Below, piece after piece: positions 1-10,791 of a stretch of 64,000 bases of DNA. How positions within the stretch are numbered: position 1 is the first letter of the stretch; every line of letters begins with the position of its first letter. The notes beneath the pieces were generated by a model. That model had not been told where the DNA came from and did not search any database. It saw nothing but the letters and a program-made list of their open reading frames with translations. The translations under genes were made by a program, and so were the position numbers. Source of the stretch: Trichopria drosophilae (lineage: Eukaryota; Arthropoda; Insecta; Hymenoptera; Diapriidae); contig CM059587.1 of NCBI GenBank assembly GCA_030407085.1, forward strand, positions 69,923,001 through 69,987,000, written 5' to 3'.

Positions 1-253
1 AAACTTTCTTCGCTTATTTAACACTTATTGCAACGCAGCCTATGATTTCAACCGCTGTTATTTATATTTATTATAATTGTAATACATATTTCTTTTAAAT
101 ATATTTACATGTAAGCGTATCTAAGATTAAGTAGCAAATATGAAGAGAATAGAAAGCGTTTCAAAAAGTATTATAGCGCCAAAAAGAATTGAATGTTTTC
201 AGATTATTGGACACATTTTACAGCCTTAATATTTAATAAGTGGAATAAAACTA
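1..253. other. AT-rich flank, no gene seen
   Basis: AT-rich sequence without a supported reading frame or recognisable repeat; it ends at the TA dinucleotide (252-253) that borders the next element. Confidence 0.5.
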
Positions 254-993
254 CACTGCAAAAAATATTTTATGAAATTTTAAGAAAATGTAGGAAGCAA
301 ATTTCATAAATGTTACAAAAAAGTGTTTCATGACAATTCTTCAACACTTTTCATGACATGTTATTAAATTTAAAGAAATGTTATTAAATTTAAGGAATTT
401 TTATTAAATTTAATATATTTTTATTACCTTTATATATATATAAGACCTCGATTTGGCGTTATTTTTTCATACAAAACGCAGTATTAACTTCTAAGGGCTA
501 TAATTTCGGTTCTACTAGGTAAAATTGAATGAATAAAAAAGGAAATTAAACGTTTTTTCCAGACAAACGAAACGAGCCTAGTATGGCCTTCAAATATAAA
601 AACTCATAAAGTAGTATATGGTTAATGATAACATAAAAACCGACCAAATTCGCGTTCACATTTTGTTTTATATAAACCACCTATTGCATTGTAATATATC
701 GACATATTTTTTTTCCAAAAGTAGACGAAAAGATGAAAATTTTCCTTTTTTATTTGTTCGAATTGGTCCAATAGAAAGCCTTGATAAATTCTTAAAAAAC
801 AGGCGTTTTTTGCCCGTTTTTAAAAATTCACCACAGTGTATCTCGGGCTGTAGGGCACATAATGGGCTAAAAATTGGTGGGAAGCCTTATTTCACTATGT
901 AATTTAACATAAAAAAAGGCAGAAAAATCGGCCGACCCCCATGCGCAATGTTTTTGAAAAGTTGGCTAGAATGACCCATATATATATATATTA

Positions 994-3299
994 GGGTGGC
1001 CCTTATTTTCAATATTTCTTCAAATCGTTTCGCACATCCCCCCACTTTTTTCGACAAAAAATATAAAAAATTTTGAGCACTGGTTGAACGCTCTACGTCG
1101 CTTTTAAGTGGACCCCCAAGAGGCTCAAATTTTAACATTGTTTTTACCTTAAAAAAGAAAATATTTTAGTTTTTTTATGTAATATCTTCAAAATCAACTA
1201 AAAAAATCTGTAAAAATGGGGAAACATTTTCAAATGCTTCTCGAATACAACGCTTTTTGTGTGAAATAAATGAGATTTTTTTTGTTGAGTTGTTACGATT
1301 TTACCATCATTAATTTTTGGTTAAAAAAAATCAAAATATCTCAAATACGGGCTTCGTGTCGTCATAACTCTGATAAGATTAATCCTGGAATTTCATACTA
1401 AGAAATTTTGAATACTTTATAGCTCTACGAATAAAATGCGCCCTGATTCATTAAAATATGATGATTTTTTAATGAGATTTGGAATTTTTAGCGATCAAGT
1501 TTTTTTTTTACGAAAATTATGCAAAGGAAAATATTTCTAAATTAACTTGTACAACTGGCAAAAAAAATCTGATGCTTTTCTATCATTCATCTTTTATTTC
1601 TTACCTTTCTCTGCATCTTTTGTGATACTTGTTCATTGCAAAAAAATTTTAACCACTTATAACACATTCAATTTTCCACATATTTACAAGAACGAAATCT
1701 GTGAACGGGTTTAGGAACAAATATTGCTTTAAAAATCCATATGTCTTCAACTATCGTTTTTTCTCATTAAATACTTTTATATTATGCTCAAATAAGTCCA
1801 AATATTATGATATAATGAAATTATGAAAAATAAATTTTGTAAACTTTCATTGCATACATAATTTCCTACCAAATTCCCCATTTTTTAAATTAATTTTTTT
1901 TTTTAAATTAATTTTATTTTGTCAGCTTTTTTACCACGAGATCAATGGAGACTGTAGTTTATTTCTTAAATATTGTCGTAAATAATAGTTTTTAGCCAAA
2001 GTGATAAAATCTTCAACCCCATATTTATCATCAGAAAAGCATTGGTCACGTGAGTTTGTTCTACCCCCAGTATTCGACATGTTTTCAGGATAGGTAATAC
2101 AATCGAAAAAGTTCTAACAGACCGTTCGAGACCGAATTTTGCGGTAACAAAAATATTCAAATAATCGCTCCAAAGTGTTGAATAAAAATTCGCTTGCGGC
2201 AAGTGGATCAAAATTTTCTTGCGTCTAGATTTCCACTTGCGACAAGAGGACTGTTTTAAGAGAATAACCCACTATCGACCCCTGTCCGAAACAAATGGTG
2301 CGAGTTTATATCATTTAATAATAAAGAATGGATAACAAACTTCGTTGCTTTGCATCGGAGTAGGTAAAAAAGATAAAAAACTTAATTAATTAAAAAAAAT
2401 TAATTTAAAAAATGGGGATTTTGTAGGAAATTATGTATGCAATGAAAGATTACCAAATTTATTTTTCATAATATCATTATATCATAATATTTGGACTTAT
2501 TTGAGCATAATATGAAAGTATTTAATGAGAAAAAACGATAGTTGAAGACATATGGATTTTTAAAGCAATATTTGTTCCTAAACCCGTTCACAGATTTCGT
2601 TCTTGTAAATATGTGGAAAATTGAATGTGTTATAAGTGGTTAAAATTTTTTTGCAATGAACAAGTATCACAAAAGATGCAGAAAAAGGTAAGAAATAAAA
2701 GATGAATGATAGAAAAGCATCAGATTTTTTTTTGCCAGTTGTACAAGTTAATTTAGAAATATTTTCCTTTGCATAATTTTCGTAAAAAAAAACTTGATCG
2801 CTAAAAATTCCAAATCTCATTCAAAAATCATCATATTTTAATGAATCAGGGCGCATGTTATTCGTAGAGCCATAAAGTATTCAAAATTTCTTAGTATGAA
2901 ATTCCAGGATTAATCTTATCAGAGTTATGACGACACGAAGCCCGTATTTGAGATATTTTGATTTTTTTTAACCAAAAATTAATGATGGTAAAATCGTAAC
3001 AACTCAACAAAAAAAATCTCATTTATTTCACACAAAAAGCGTTGTATTCGAGAAGCATTTGAAAATGTTTCCCCATACTTACAGATTTTTTTAGTTGATT
3101 TTGAAGATATTACATAAAAAAAAATAAAATATTTTCTTTTTTAATGTAAAAACAATGTTAAAATTTGAGCCACTTGGGGGTCCACTTAAAAGCGACGTAG
3201 AGCGTTCAACCAGTGCTCAAAATTTTTTATATTTTTTGTCGAAAAAAGTAGGGGCGTGTGCGAAACGATTTGAAAAAATATTGAAAATAAGGGCCACCC
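994..3299. mobile_element. 2.3-kb palindromic element, about 0.9-kb arms
   Basis: Left arm (994 to about 1915) and right arm (about 2375-3299) are near-perfect reverse complements, starting GGGTGGCCCTTATTTTCAAT. TA flanks both ends inside short (TA)n runs. The roughly 450-bp centre is unrelated to the arms. The shape is that of a long-TIR non-autonomous DNA element inserted inside the 254-4430 element. Both arms carry the same 80-codon open frame in mirrored form, which is a side effect of the palindrome and not evidence for a gene. Confidence 0.75.
1966..2211 (-). CDS. 81-codon ORF in centre of palindromic element, unrecognised
   Basis: This is the only reading frame lying in the unique centre of the 994-3299 palindrome. 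The 81-residue translation (starting MIHLPQANFYSTLWSDYL) has no motif I recognise: no zinc finger, no DDE signature, no clear signal peptide. It could be a remnant of the internal gene of the parent element or of captured sequence, or simply chance. The position inside the loop is the only reason to list it. No start context or splice signals support it. Confidence 0.15.
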   Translation of the reverse strand: MIHLPQANFYSTLWSDYLNIFVTAKFGLERSVRTFSIVLPILKTCRILGVEQTHVTNAFLMINMGLKILSLWLKTIIYDNI

Positions 3300-4087
3300 T
3301 AATATATATATATATACAATAAAGGACAAAATGCTCTTATCATGAGCTCACCGTGCGCGTATGCCCAACATTTTAGATTGTTGTCATAAGTCAACCTTAG
3401 TACGCATTTGTGTGCACGAAAAAAACACAATTATATACATATACATGTGGAGTGATGTTATATAAATTGTACACAGCAATATATAATTTATGTGAAGTAT
3501 GGGTGTGTTCCAAAATTTTTATTTCTTGTCAATTTAAAATTAAATTTGAGGTTAGCTTGTGAATTTGACAACCTAATATACCTACATTCCTTATCTCCGT
3601 AATAGACTGTTTAAAACAATTTACTTAATTTATTATACTATATGTAAAAAATATTAATATTATTTTTAATTATTATTAATAAAATCTGAGTCGAGCTTAA
3701 AATTGTTATTATTTTGTTTCTCATTCGTGGGGATGTTAATAACAACCGATTGATATAAAACAAATTTCTCAGCTTCGTGAGATCAAAACGTGTCCAGAAA
3801 CATGGTTATAGACTAATTTAAGGGTACATGTATATTTTTGACCGTAGCGTCGAGTCAAACAATTGTCTCCAATACGAACACAGTTTTTTTCTGGTTCACT
3901 TCTGATATTTGATCACACAAAAATTCCTCACTTAGTGATATGCCTGTAAATTCTGTTATAAAAAAACACATGTATTTCAATAGGACTTCTGAGGTTAGGT
4001 TTCAGTGCGCTGAGATCGCTGAGATACTCTGCGTGCTCGGTGACGTTGCCAAGTTTGCGCTCCTTCCGTGTTATTTTTATTGTGCTC

Positions 4088-4111
4088 GTATGTATGTATG
4101 TATGTATGTAT
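4088..4111. repeat. (GTAT)n microsatellite
   Basis: About six tandem GTAT units lie within the right part of the 254-4430 element. The rest of 3302-4240 is AT-rich with nothing recognisable. Confidence 0.85.
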
Positions 4112-4432
4112 AATTGGTAAAACATTAATTTTAAATGCTATTCCTGTCTTTTTCATTAATTATTATTCATAGTAACTAATCACGGCAGTGCGGGATTTTG
4201 CCGAATTTCAAGATTTCGACAGACTGACGGAACGGAACGATACGCTGTTTTAAGTGGATTCAAGTTTATTAAATTTAAGAAAATTTTCTTAAATTTCATA
4301 TTTTTCATTAATCGATATTAAGATTAACGTTCCTTAAACTGTTTTAAGTAACAAAATTCTTAATTTTCAGTAACATTTATGAAAGTTGCTTCCTACTATT
4401 TTATTAAATTTCATGAAATTTTTTACAGTGTA

Positions 4433-4878
4433 TATGGGCAGTGTGCAAAAGAATTACTGTAGATAATTCTTTATAAAATAAGCTTAGATTAAATATTAAG
4501 ACGAATAACATATGTGAAATAATCTAAAAACCATTAAATCTGTTCCTCTTTCTAATAATTGTTGAAACCCATACTATGATTTCTATCTTTTACATTTATA
4601 AAATTAAATTATTATACTTAATTCGTGCTCTTTCTGCATTTAGTTATAATTTATTTTAATGTTATTGCGCAATATTAAGTATGCTGTTCAACATGTATCA
4701 GTTATAAACAGCCAATGTAACCATGAAGCCGGAGCGACAATTCTTTTAAGTGATGAGTCCACAGATTCCATCATGACCTTTGTAGCTTCCAAATACAATA
4801 TAACTCTCTTTACATTATAATATGCAATTAATCTGAGATGAAAGGATATATAAAGAAACACATTTTTGTATGGTGATA
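4433..4878. other. AT-rich spacer, nothing recognised
   Basis: Between the right end of the TA-flanked element and the poly(A) end of the Jockey element. No supported ORF, repeat or RNA gene seen. Confidence 0.4.
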
Positions 4879-5064
4879 TTTTTTTTTTTTTTTTTATAAC
4901 ATCCCAATTTTATTACAATCTGTCTTGTTGACATTCAGCAATATTTTTATTGTAGAAATTAATCGTGGAAGGTACCCATCCAGTGATGCGCCCTTATACA
5001 GATATTCTTAATTATTATATTAAACTAACACTTATAATATCAATTTAAATAAAGTTAAGAAGTA

Positions 5065-7155
5065 TTATGTCACTGGGAGTAAAAGTTTAATATACACCAG
5101 AAGGATCTGTCTACTGTAGTGCGTAAGATCGAATGGAATTTTCTTCTTGAGTCTCCTGATTAGTCGTGGTTTCATTTTGTTGACTGTAAGAATGTCTGGG
5201 TGCTTCTTTAGTCTCTCACTGTAATTTTTGTCATCTGCGTATGTTGCTGTTGTTACTCCGATTTTCGTAGGCAGGTCGGCGGTATAGAGAAGGTAGAAGA
5301 TCGGCCCTAGTACGCTACCTTGAGGCACACCGGCTTGTATTTTGTGTAATTCCGTAAATATATCTTGATATTTCACGAAGAAGTGCCTATCTTGGAGATA
5401 AGATCTTAGAAGGGTATAATAGCCTAGAGGGAAGTTTGTCTTTATTTTGTACAGTAGGCCAGCGTGCCAGACTTTGTCAAAAGCTTGAGTTATGTCCAGA
5501 AAGACACCCGAATAGTACTTTTTTTCTTCTAAGCTTGATAATATCTTGTTGTAAACTCGATGCGCTTGCTCGATAGTAGAGTGTTTGTTACGGAAGCCGA
5601 ATTGATGATTGGGGATCAACTCATTCCTTTCAATGATTAGTTTTAGCCTCAGAAGTAACAATTTTTCAAAAACTTTTGAAAGAATTGGTAATAAGCTAAT
5701 TGGAAAGAAGCTGGTTCTCAATACTGCATTAAAAAGCTGGGTTAAAAATTTCCAGTTTTCGTTTGGAAGATTTTGTAGTATTTGGCCATTGATCAAGTCG
5801 TATCCTGGTGCTTTTTTGGGACTTAAATCATGTTGAATAGTTTTAATTACTTCGATTATTTTAAACTTTCTTAGTGGAGGTTCCAGCTGATAGGTTTCGT
5901 TTTCGGCGTATATCATATTCTTCGGATTGCGTTTGACTGGGGTGTGGAGTGAATACCTCTGTCAGGTATAGTGCAAATATTTCAGCTTTTTCCTGCGCGC
6001 TTCTTGCCCATTTGCCGTCGGGTAAACGTAGTGGTGGTATTGAGGTTTGAGGTTGTTTTAATCACTTGGTTGCTTTCCAAAGTGAATAATCAGATCCCTG
6101 AGTTGGTCCAAGAGTTCGTAGATAGTCCTGTATATTATTGTTTGCTTCCGTTTTTAGCAATCTATGCAGATTTTTAATAGCCTTGTTCAACTTACTTTTC
6201 AGCTCTGGGGATCTGGTTATTTGCCACTGTTTTCTTATTTGTCGTTTTTCTGCTATTTTTTGTCTTACTAGTGCCGAAGATACATCAGCATTTCTTATTG
6301 TTAAGTTTGCTGGAGTTGCATTCCATGCTGCTTGTTGGATGCAGTGGTTGAAATGCTCTACCGCCTCAGTGATGTCATTTTCTGTTTTTAACGGTACAAA
6401 TATGTTTAGCGTTTCTTCGACTTGAGTTTTATAATATGCCCAATCGGTCTTTTTGCTACACAATATGCACGGTTTTTCTTTTTCGATAATTATACTACTT
6501 AATGTAAGTAATACAGGCGAGTGATCTGAAGATAGATCAAGGCATGATTTTACTTTTAAGTATTTTTTATTTATGCATTTCGTAATATAGAAGTCAATCA
6601 CATCTGGTATTTTTCTTCTGTCTGTCGGCCAGTACGTAGGTTCGCCCGTTGACACTGATTCTAGATTCAAATGCTTCATGGCTTTCAAAGTTCTCTACCC
6701 TTAGGAGATGTTAACCGAGAGCCCCATTGTGGATGCTTGGCATTAAAATTACCTCCTGTAATAAAGCGATTTCCCAGCTTTTTTAGGTACTTTTCGAACT
6801 CGGCCTGTTTTGTAGCATGCTTTGGGGGGCAGTGCACAGCAGAGATGGTAAGCGATCCATTCCACTCGTCCACCACTACATTTGTGGCTTGGATTTGTTC
6901 CGTTTGGTATTCATTAATAACGTGATGTTAGATGTTATTTTTAATGACAATTGCAGACCCTCGATGAGCTGTACCATCAGGATGCATGGTATGATAAACA
7001 GCATGTCTATTGAATTTAATATAATTTTTTTTGGTGAAGTGAGTTTCGGATATTAGCATTATATCAATATTTTGGTCTCTCAAAAAAGCTTGTACTTCAT
7101 TTCTATGTTTGGCTAAGCCATTGGCATTCCAGATTGCTAGTTGTAGAGTCAACAT
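5065..7155 (-). pseudogene. Jockey ORF2 (endonuclease + reverse transcriptase), broken
   Basis: Starts at ATG 7155-7153. The endonuclease shows WNANG, ISETH and, after an in-frame TAA at 6928-6930, GGNFNAKHPQWGSR, where families normally have GGD: the catalytic Asp is Asn here. SDHSPVLL closes the domain. Frame changes follow GREL (about 6690) and VFTPHPSQ (about 5930), and a TGA sits at 6062-6064. The RT part (5065-5916) keeps FGFRNKHSTIEQ, AFDKVWH, GVPQGSVLGP and TYADD. Two pieces are missing: FFP runs straight into ISLLP, losing the PKPGK segment, and YADD jumps to the C-terminal tail YSERLKKHPDIL, losing the thumb and most of the C-terminus. The product would copy the element's RNA at a nicked target; this copy cannot. 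Confidence 0.88.
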
Positions 7156-7867
7156 TGCGACATTTTAGAGACTATTGTGGTGAGCAGATTTCACATAGTA
7201 CTCATCTGTTCCATGAGGCCTTTCATCATTGACTTCAGTTCCTGAAGGTCGTTAGATTGCTGGATATGGTATGGTTGGTTGGGTGCGATTTTGTTTGTTG
7301 AGTGATCTTAAGTATTTTGTTTGGCTGTTACCTGGGCATAAGTAGAACCTGGATGAATAGGTCCATCCGACCTAGGCCGTGGAACGGGCAGCGAGGTTTG
7401 TGCGATATTTGTCGCAACATTTTGGTTCGTTGTTGTCTGTTTATTTCTCAAAGTTGGAAATTGGGCTTTTCGCAATTATTTGTAGATGATGCATCCCTTG
7501 TAATTAGCAGGGTGATTTCCTTCGCATAGTACGCATTTAACTCGATCAGACTTTTCTTTACGTAAGCAGTCTGATGTTTTGTGGCTACCAGTACACTTGA
7601 CACATGGCGGTGCACGAGAACAGAAGTTCTTAGTATGTCCGTATCTCTGACAGTTAGAGCATTGTGGTATTTCGCGACGATAATGCGGTGCTTCAAACTT
7701 GATTTTCATATTAAGTAAAAATTCAATAGTATAAATACTTTTATTATTGTCTGCTGGTTCTAGCTCCACAGCAAACACGGACAGAGGTTTTTTTGTTGTT
7801 TTCTGACGCATGTTCATTACATTGCGAACTTTATGCCCATGGCTTTCTATTTCATTTTTAATGCGAG
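7149..7867 (-). pseudogene. Jockey gag (ORF1) C-terminal part, three zinc knuckles
   Basis: One frame runs from the truncated end (reading RIKNEIESHGHKVRN) through a conserved pre-knuckle region (LSVFAVELEPADNNKSIY) to three CCHC-type knuckles: CSNCQRYGHTKNFC, CVKCTGSHKTSDC and CVLCEGNHPANYKGC. A tail with TYAQVTAKQN and a Met-rich LKSMMKGLMEQM stretch follows. In-frame stops lie at 7476-7478, 7308-7310 and 7191-7193. The frame ends in TGA at 7149-7151, which overlaps the ORF2 ATG in the string ATGTTGA. In the family this protein binds element RNA and directs the particle. The start is missing through 5' truncation. Confidence 0.88.
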
Positions 7868-7959
7868 GTCAGAGAGAGAGCGTCTGGCACCGATCATGTC
7901 GAACAAGAGCGGTTGTACTCTACATTCATAAGAAATAGAAATATGTAGAAAATCGTCCA

Positions 7960-8130
7960 TTCATTGGTAGTCGTCCATTCATTGGCATAATCACCCTATA
8001 GTAAAATTGAAAATGACCATTTTCAAAACTTCGACCCCGACCGCAGGTCAGCCGAAGCACTGATAAATGAGCACGACTTGTTCAGACTGATGCTTAAAAA
8101 AACGCGGTTTAGTCGGGTTTTTGACATGTC
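7960..8130 (+). repeat. Rep-A copy 1, 5' part
   Basis: Nearly the reverse complement of 48545-48745: it contains TCGTCCATTCATTGG, the AATTGAAAATG block, GGTCAGCCGAAGCACTGATAAATGAGC and AACGCGGTTTAGTCG (described here in pieces). It is cut off by a poly-G run and a C-rich segment, and resumes after the palindromic element at about 9000. Confidence 0.7.
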
Positions 8131-8145
8131 GGGGGGGGGGGGGGG
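8131..8145. repeat. poly-G run (15 G)
   Basis: Fifteen consecutive G followed by a C-rich stretch (8146-8340) in which ATACCCGCCAC occurs twice (about 8150 and 8274), a short degenerate tandem duplication. Confidence 0.85.
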
Positions 8146-8354
8146 TCCCATACCCGCCACGCTCCCCCGCTTCCTGCGAAGCCACGAACCCCCCTCCCCG
8201 CTACCACCTCCCCATGGCTACCCGACACCAACATTACAGTTAATATTTTGTTATGCCCCCCCACCCCGCCCTGATACCCGCCACACTCCCCTACTTCCTC
8301 TGTGTCTCTCTTTTTCATGTAATGTATATAATATACATACATACGCATTGTATA

Positions 8355-8984
8355 CAGGGTGCGTGTGTACGATCCGAACATAGGGCATACCATGTTAAAG
8401 ATAGAGCGTTCCTGATTGGCCAGTTCCAGCCCATACAGTTCTCCCCATTGGCCGCGCGAGAGCAGGGAATGACTGAAACTGGAGATGCGAGTACTGCCTT
8501 CACTGTTCAGTACTTCAGTCAGCCACATTCAGTAATTCAGCCTGAAGTAAACATTGAGTCAAAAGATCGTAGTAGATGTAATTTTCCTACGTTTAATGTT
8601 GTAAATTCACACTTAAGTCTGTAAAAAAGTTACAACGTGGTGTAGTGAATTTGTAGTAAATTTACAACATTAAGCGAAGGAAAATTACAACGGGTTGTAA
8701 AATTACCACAATTAATAGGTTATTTACATTTACTTTTTTTTATAATGTAGGAAAATTACATCTACGAACTTTTATCGTGCACTCATTGTGTACTTCAGGC
8801 TGAATTACTGAATGCGGCTGACAAAAGTACTGAACACTGAAGGCAGTACTCGAATCTCCAGTTTCAGCCATTCCATGCTCTCTCGCAGCCAATGGGGAGA
8901 ACCGTACGGCTAGAACTGGCCAATCAGGAACGGTCTACCTTTAACATGGTATGCCCTATGTTCGGATCGTACGCACGCACCCTG
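8355..8984. mobile_element. 630-bp palindromic MITE, TA target
   Basis: Inverted arms (8355 to about 8585 and about 8750-8984) begin CAGGGTGCGTG. They share CGATCCGAACATAGGGCAT, the CTGATTGGCCAGTTC region and GAGTACTGCCTTCA. TA flanks both ends (8353-8354, 8985-8986). No coding capacity. Its sits within Rep-A copy 1, which it splits. Probably a Tc1/mariner-type non-autonomous element, judged by TA only. Confidence 0.75.
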
Positions 8985-8999
8985 TATGTGTATGTACAA

Positions 9000-9480
9000 T
9001 TTATTTTAATTTCATGTTAATTTGCTTTTTACGGCATTATCGTTGATTTTACGAAGAAATGAATACAACCTTTTTTGTAAAGAATTCGATGTTCTATATT
9101 TTTTGTTTGAAACATTTTTTTGTACGATTTGTATTTTTTGTTAAAAAATGGAAAAACCTGTTTTTTGAGCGTTTTTTTGTTAAACGTCCCCATTATCTAG
9201 TATGCATTGTCTCCAAAAACTAATCAGATCTATGTTTGGCCAAGAGCAACCCAAATCCGTTTGTACTTTTTAAATTCGTCATTTCATTTGCGAGATATCG
9301 CGTATACAAAATTTTGCCCATGGACGGACGGACGGACGTACAACCTAACGGACACCAATTTTTTTATTGTTGCTTTGGGTTCCTTAGGGCCTGAAACGTC
9401 GACATTTGATGAAAAACTATAGGGTAATTTTTTGGCGAGAACTGACCAAATTCAATACTTCGTCAGACCTATGGTCTGGG
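9000..9480 (+). repeat. Rep-A copy 1, 3' part with (GGAC)n
   Basis: Matches 48125-48540 in inverse orientation: the GTTGATTTTACGAAGAAATG block, a tetranucleotide run GGAC at 9322-9337, then the family's end module (GAAACGTCGACATTTGATG ... GGGTAATTTTT ... GACCAAATTCAATACTTCG ... GGGTCGAAGTAA). The end module recurs at 15780, 16230, 17450 (-), 18060 (-), 48130 (-) and 49315. Confidence 0.75.
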
Positions 9481-10610
9481 TCGAAGTAATGATTAGAATT
9501 ACTTTGATTTCGAAGAAGATTTTTGAAAAATTTTGTGGTGTTCTGCATGTATGGAAAATTTTCTTTCCTAATTATTATACATTACATTAATGGATAGTTT
9601 CATTCATTAGAAATAACGTGGCCTTAATACATGATTTTAATGCTTTTTGTAGAATAAGAATATAGCCTTGTAATTGTACATAATTTAATTCTGATAGCAT
9701 TTTTGTAGTAATAATGTTTTACTATTAAGAGATTGGCGAGTTTTTTCACAAGAAGTGTTTTTTGGTGGTTTTCACTCATTTTTGCTAATATACAATAGTT
9801 GATAAAAAATATCATGTGTAATATCGTATTTTTGAAAATGTAAACTTCATGCAAATTAAGGTCGTATAAATCCTTAGAATTTCTTGGACATACTTTGTTT
9901 GTTATAATGTTGTCGTTTACATGAATCCCTAGACTTTACATTGCGTAACATACTCGTGTAGTGCCCTTGTTTACAATTATCTCCAACACAAATACAAATC
10001 CGAGTAGCTCGTTTAACCTTGAAATTACCTCCAAGTGCAACCGCTTAAATACCTTGTAAAGATATTTCGGCTAATGAGATATACTATGGAGCGGAAGACC
10101 TGGCCCTCGACATCAATGATCCATTTCACCAGGTGCTGTGAACATAGTATTCGCGTCCTTTTAAGACTCGGCACAAATATTTGCAATTACAGAGCACGAT
10201 ACCTGGATCCCCTAATCGGCGATCGTTAACAACTAGGTTAATAACGGCGATGGTGAACCTTGCTGATTATATAATAAAGAAAAGAATTTTCAATGGTGAT
10301 TGTGATCAATGCAATGGTGATGATAAAACTGATATATGTAATTGTTTTGAATGCAGTTTTAAATTAAGTAAAAAGAGCTATTTAAGAAAATGTAAGATGT
10401 TTATCATAAATGAAGAATATTTAGATCAGAACATATATTTATATCATATATTTCAAATTACTGTACAAATTTGAAATAAAAATAACATACAAATTTATTT
10501 ATTTATTTATTATGACAACATACATTATAAGCATTCAACGTGGCTACAATTTCGGAAACACCTTCATAGAAATAAAAAGTGAAGTCCAACATTGCTGCCT
10601 ATAAGATGAC
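9480..10610 (-). repeat. Rep-B copy 1 (inverse of 56975-58060)
   Basis: About 1.1 kb that reads as the reverse complement of 56975-58060. Anchors: CTTTTTGTAGAATAAGAATATAG (about 9640), TTTTGCTAATATACAATAG, CGAGTAGCTCG/CCTTGAAATTACCTCCAAGTG (about 10000-10040), CATTTTCAAGGTGATTG-like (about 10290), and the AGTCCAACATTGCTGCCTAT end (about 10580-10600). Its middle (10040-10240) holds degenerate relatives of the 80-bp foldback unit. No function recognised. A 97-codon ORF at 10181-10474 is not open in the other copy. Confidence 0.75.
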
Positions 10611-10707
10611 ACAAAACTGGGATCTGCTTGGTACAAAGTTTGGTATTATGGGGTTTTTGGAACTTTTTGTAGCATTCCCTGTCATGGGAATCTTACGCCC
10701 CTGGGGG

Positions 10708-10791
10708 GACGTTAAAAATCAGAAAACAGGCGAAAAACGCGCTTCAGCAATGACAAATCGCTTTTTCGCCTGTTTTCTGATTTTTAACGTC
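10708..10791. repeat. perfect 30-nt-arm hairpin
   Basis: GACGTTAAAAATCAGAAAAC... at 10708-10737 is exactly complementary to 10762-10791, around a 24-nt loop. It sits inside a gene-free segment that resembles a degraded element. Confidence 0.9.

Larger units (their letters stand above)
254..4430. mobile_element. TA-flanked terminal-inverted-repeat element with nested insertion
   Basis: The left end (CACTGCAAAAAATATTTTAT) and the right end (read inward CACTGTAAAAAATTTCATGA) are inverted copies. The similarity continues inward through a block containing GTAGGAAGCAA and TTTCATAAATGTTAC (about 285-330 and 4360-4400). TA flanks both ends (252-253, 4431-4432), as in Tc1/mariner-type insertions. No transposase is visible, so it is probably non-autonomous. 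It has grown by a nested palindromic element at 994-3299. The superfamily is inferred from the TA duplication only; CACTG termini also occur in other superfamilies. Confidence 0.6.
4879..7870 (-). mobile_element. Jockey-clade non-LTR retrotransposon, 5'-truncated and internally deleted
   Basis: Read on the minus strand the order is gag (zinc knuckles), apurinic-like endonuclease, reverse transcriptase, short 3' tail and a poly(A) run (poly-T at 4879-4895 on the plus strand). This is Jockey/I-type organisation, and the three-knuckle gag plus the ORF2 wording are typical of the Jockey clade. The 5' end stops inside gag near 7870, a usual result of incomplete target-primed reverse transcription. 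The body carries stop codons, frameshifts and two internal deletions, so the copy is dead. No target-site duplication was found. Confidence 0.9.

Noticed and set aside
618..902. 94-codon ORF in the outer TA element
   Set aside because: No domain, Phe-rich low-complexity translation of AT-rich DNA, no supporting signals.
887..1138. Mirrored ORFs in the 994-3299 palindrome arms (also 2578-2820)
   Set aside because: Openness follows from the palindrome and poly-A/T tracts; frames cross the element's end.
8109..8528. 139-codon minus ORF over poly-G and MITE arm
   Set aside because: Created by the poly-G/C-rich segment and crosses the MITE border.
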